DNA of 64,000 nt. Origin: an uncultured Clostridia bacterium. Lineage in GTDB: Bacteria; Bacillota; Clostridia; Christensenellales; Borkfalkiaceae. Made by a program: the position numbers and the translations under genes. The notes below the pieces were generated by a model. It saw only the letters and a program-made list of their open reading frames with translations, was not told where the DNA came from and did no database searches. Positions 61,395 through 64,000 of this stretch are shown here, piece by piece. Location: contig CALVMD010000001.1 in assembly GCA_944342025.1 (NCBI GenBank), positions 1-64,000 on the forward strand, given 5' to 3'. Within the stretch, counting starts at the first letter, position 1. Each line of letters opens with the position of its first letter.

Positions 61395-63779
61395 ATGAAA
61401 CGGAAATTGCTCTATGCACTGCTGATCGTCCTGATGTCCGCATTGTGCGCGTTGGGACTTGCCGCATGCGATTTCGGCAGCGGTACCGCTCCGGGCGGCG
61501 ACACGACCGATGACAAACCAACCGCAGGCACGCTTGAATATGAGCTGTCTGATGACGGTACTTATTATGTGGTTACGGGTATAAATTCAAAAAATGCTAC
61601 TAATATAGTCATACCTGCCGTATATAACAATCTTCCCGTAACTTCTTTAGCTAATGATGTGTTCTTGGGGCACTCTTCACTTGAAACCGTAATTATAGAC
61701 GAAGGCATAATGTCTATAGGTCATTATGCCTTCGCTTACTGTCCCTCTCTTGTAAATGTAAGTATACCAAACAGCGTAATTTCAATAGGCAATGGTGCAT
61801 TCCGCGGTTGTACTTCGCTTACACACATAACGATTCCTGACAGCGTAACTTCCATAGGCGATTCTGCGTTTGAGACTTGTTCCTCACTTACAAAAGTAAC
61901 TCTCTCTAATAGTTTAACTACAATTAATATTGCTATGTTCAGGGGTTGCTCATCGCTTGCGAACATAACCATTCCCGACAATATAACCAAAATAAGAACA
62001 GAAGCTTTTGATTATTGCACGAATCTTATACAAATTGAAAACAGTGTAAGCTATGTCGATAAATGGGTTATCGCTTGCGATAACTCTGTTGCCGATATCG
62101 TTTTACGCGAAGACACTATAGGTATAGCAGAGTCTGCATTTAAGGATTGTACTTCGCTTACAAACATAACTCTCCCGAACAGCGTAACTTCCATAGATGA
62201 TGGCACATTCAAAGGCTGTACTAATATTACTGAGGCAACCATACCTGCGCTTGCAATAACCCGAGTGCCGAAAAACCGCCTTACAACTATAGTAATAACA
62301 AACGGAGATATCGGCGAACGTGCGTTTTATCAATGCAACTCGATAAAAAACGTGACCATTTTGAATGGTGTGACAAACATCGGTGATTCGGCTTTTGATG
62401 GTTGTGCTTCTCTTACAAGTATAACCCTCCCAAACAGCGTGACTTCCATAGGCGATTCTGCATTTTCTAATTGCACTTCCCTTACAAACGCAACTATAGG
62501 CGACGGAGTAACTTTTGTAGGCAACTTTGCATTTTCTAATTGCACTTCCCTTACAAACGCAACTATGGGCAACGGGGTAACTTTTGTAGGCCACTCTGCA
62601 TTTTTTAATTGCACTTCTCTTACAAATGCAACCATAGGTGACAACACAATTTCCTTAGAATCTAATGCATTCTATCAATGTACATCCCTTACAAGTATAA
62701 CTCTCCCTGACAGCGTGACTTCCATAGGCGATTCTGCATTCGAATCTTGCTCATCCCTTACAAGTATAGCTCTCTCTGACAGCGTGACTTCCATAGGTGA
62801 TTCTGCGTTCCAATCTTGCTCATCCCTTACAAGTATAGCTCTCCCTGACAGCGTGACTTCCATAGGCGATTCTGCATTCGAATCTTGCTCATCCCTTACA
62901 AGTATAGTTCTCCCTGACGGCGTGACTTCCATAGGCGATTCCACGTTCAAAGCTTGCTCATCCCTTACAAGTATAACTCTCCCTGACAGCGTAACTTCCA
63001 TAAATAGGAATGCTTTTCACTCTTGCAGCTCTCTTGCGAATATAATAATCCCTGACAACGTGGCTTCTATCGGCGATGAAGCATTTTATATTTGTAGCTC
63101 ACTCACAAATATAATAATCCCTGACAGTGTATTTTCCATAGGGAACTCTGCATTCGAGTTTTGCTCATCGCTTACAAAAGTAACGATAGGTAAGAGTGTA
63201 ACTTCTATAGGTCGTTCCGCCTTTGCCCTCTGCAGTATACTGATAGAAGTTTATAACCTATCCTCTCTTAATATAAGCGCCGGCAGTTCAGAATATGGTA
63301 ATGTTGCATATTACGCAAAAGTTGTACACACCTCGACAACATCTCCAAGCAATCTATCAACCACTCAAAATGGGTTTATAGTTTATGCGGACGACCTTAA
63401 AGAGGAATATTATCTTATGCGCTATATAGGCAGCGATACCGAAATAATCCTCCCTGACAGTATAAATGGAAATAATTACGAAATTTACGATAATGCATTC
63501 CGTAATTGCGATCAACTTGTAAATGTCACTATCGGCAATAACGTAACAAGTATCGGAGATTATGCATTCGCATATTGCAATGCGCTTGAAAACATTACGA
63601 TCGGCACCGACGTAACGAATATCGGCGAATTTGCATTCAACCGTTGCAATTCGCTTACGAGCATTACCTATAATGGAACAAAAACTGAATGGAATACAAT
63701 AAAAAAAGTCAGCCATTGGAATAACAACACAGGCGATTATACGATCAACTGTGCAGATGGCAATATGGCAAAAAGCTGA
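61395..63779 (+). CDS. BspA-type leucine-rich-repeat surface lipoprotein
   Basis: A 794-residue lipoprotein: signal MKRKLLYALL with lipobox GLAAC (Cys near 25), a Gly/Thr/Asp-rich linker, then from about residue 60 roughly two dozen 23-residue LRR_5 repeats of the form LPDSVTSIGDSAFxxCSSLT, an interruption near 610-680 (STTSPSNLSTTQNG), more repeats, and the usual final module (YNGTKTEWNTIKK). It should be displayed on the cell surface for adhesion or binding, as for BspA proteins of gut and oral microbes. The body is clearly more AT-rich than neighbours, hinting at transfer. RBS GGGAGG. Confidence 0.92.
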   Translation: MKRKLLYALLIVLMSALCALGLAACDFGSGTAPGGDTTDDKPTAGTLEYELSDDGTYYVVTGINSKNATNIVIPAVYNNLPVTSLANDVFLGHSSLETVIIDEGIMSIGHYAFAYCPSLVNVSIPNSVISIGNGAFRGCTSLTHITIPDSVTSIGDSAFETCSSLTKVTLSNSLTTINIAMFRGCSSLANITIPDNITKIRTEAFDYCTNLIQIENSVSYVDKWVIACDNSVADIVLREDTIGIAESAFKDCTSLTNITLPNSVTSIDDGTFKGCTNITEATIPALAITRVPKNRLTTIVITNGDIGERAFYQCNSIKNVTILNGVTNIGDSAFDGCASLTSITLPNSVTSIGDSAFSNCTSLTNATIGDGVTFVGNFAFSNCTSLTNATMGNGVTFVGHSAFFNCTSLTNATIGDNTISLESNAFYQCTSLTSITLPDSVTSIGDSAFESCSSLTSIALSDSVTSIGDSAFQSCSSLTSIALPDSVTSIGDSAFESCSSLTSIVLPDGVTSIGDSTFKACSSLTSITLPDSVTSINRNAFHSCSSLANIIIPDNVASIGDEAFYICSSLTNIIIPDSVFSIGNSAFEFCSSLTKVTIGKSVTSIGRSAFALCSILIEVYNLSSLNISAGSSEYGNVAYYAKVVHTSTTSPSNLSTTQNGFIVYADDLKEEYYLMRYIGSDTEIILPDSINGNNYEIYDNAFRNCDQLVNVTIGNNVTSIGDYAFAYCNALENITIGTDVTNIGEFAFNRCNSLTSITYNGTKTEWNTIKKVSHWNNNTGDYTINCADGNMAKS
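62686..63000 (+). repeat. Near-identical 69-base tandem repeats in the LRR gene
   Basis: Units beginning GACAGCGTGACTTCCATAGG recur at 62709, 62778, 62847, 62916 (with one change) and 62985, exactly 69 bases (23 codons) apart. Identity at the DNA level, not only protein level, points to recent duplication or slippage. Confidence 0.9.
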
Positions 63780-63813
63780 CTGTCGAAAATTATTATTTTC
63801 TGTTAAACCTTTT

Positions 63814-63840
63814 AAAGCCGCCCCTTTGCGGGGCGGCTTT
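63814..63840 (+). terminator. Terminator after the LRR gene
   Basis: An eleven-pair stem (63814-63824 with 63830-63840), with TTT within the arm and a short tail. Confidence 0.75.
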
Positions 63841-63874
63841 GTCTGTCCGTTCCGAAAAAAAGCCTGAAAAGTAC

Positions 63875-63903
63875 AGCCCCGCGCGGCAATGCCGCGCGGG
63901 GCT
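63875..63903 (-). terminator. Terminator of the partial right-edge gene
   Basis: A thirteen-pair GC stem (63875-63887 with 63891-63903) followed on the minus strand by TGTACTTTTC, about 30 bases below the stop of the partial gene. Confidence 0.65.
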
Positions 63904-63934
63904 CAGGTTATAATTTTATATCGGGAATACCTAT

Positions 63935-64000
63935 TCAGAAAATATCTTTTTCGACGGGTGTATAAAACAGTTTTTCCGCCTCTTCTCCCTTGGCGACGGA
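63935..64000 (-). CDS. C-terminal end of a gene cut by the right edge
   Basis: The last 21 codons of a minus-strand frame, ending EEAEKLFYTPVEKDIF and a TGA at 63935-63937, followed by a hairpin terminator. Too short to identify. Confidence 0.55.
   Translation of the reverse strand, partial: SVAKGEEAEKLFYTPVEKDIF

Noticed and set aside
62400..63000. Regularly spaced repeats that could suggest a CRISPR array
   Set aside because: The period is 69 bases, in frame, and codes for LRR repeats throughout; there are no unique spacers and no cas genes.

Overview
The window looks like chromosome of an uncultured, probably host-associated member of the Clostridia (Bacillota). I base this on gene content: the SCIFF peptide with its radical-SAM maturase, HemZ, RNase J, a Rel-type alarmone enzyme, a YlbJ-like gate protein, a TM1266-type hydrogenase-system regulator, and the gene order ruvCAB-queA-tgt-yajC-scfAB-secDF-recJ-rel-hemZ. 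Most genes are moderately GC-rich, with strong Shine-Dalgarno sites and sigma-A type promoters. I recognised no tRNA, rRNA, CRISPR array, prophage or complete insertion sequence.

Layout. 1-3.1 kb: a minus-strand ABC importer (ATPase, permease, lipoprotein) behind a TM1266-type regulator. 3.1-9.8 kb: a possible small membrane ORF, a zinc-type macrodomain protein with an aconitase-family hydratase, RarA with a patatin-like hydrolase, and a divergent YlbJ-like protein. 9.8-15 kb: a tightly packed minus-strand operon (alr, 5-formyl-THF cyclo-ligase, a membrane protein, rsmD, coaD, DAHP synthase, prephenate dehydratase). 15-19.7 kb: an XRE regulator with a membrane tail, an SGNH hydrolase and a calcium-type P-ATPase with an unusual leader. 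19.7-28.4 kb: an RNase J operon (RNase J, TrmR, TrhP-like U32 protein, Pol IV, a membrane protein, an amidohydrolase) behind an unrecognised 563-residue gene. 28.5-30.9 kb: serC-serA. 31-36 kb: a looser region with an IS3-family relic, three small lipoproteins, a 49-residue YjzC-like protein, UppP and an unknown multipass membrane protein. 36.2-57.5 kb: a conserved clostridial housekeeping block, all on the minus strand. 57.5-64 kb: argH, a NatAB-like ABC exporter and an AT-rich BspA-type leucine-rich-repeat surface lipoprotein; the last bases hold the end of another minus-strand gene.

How the genes work together. Several runs are functional units: tRNA wobble-uridine hydroxylation plus methylation (TrhP and TrmR), queuosine insertion (QueA and Tgt), Holliday-junction processing (RuvABC with RecJ nearby), Sec translocation (YajC, SecD, SecF), serine synthesis (SerC, SerA) and aromatic amino-acid entry (DAHP synthase, prephenate dehydratase). 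The SCIFF ranthipeptide sits among the Sec genes. I did not find a clearly new multi-gene system. The best leads are a hairpin that buries the ribosome-binding site after yajC, an attenuator-like hairpin between the SCIFF precursor and its maturase, a probably leaderless membrane-tethered XRE regulator, the attenuation-like leader of the calcium ATPase, the 563-residue coiled-coil protein, and the DNA-level tandem repeats of the leucine-rich-repeat gene.
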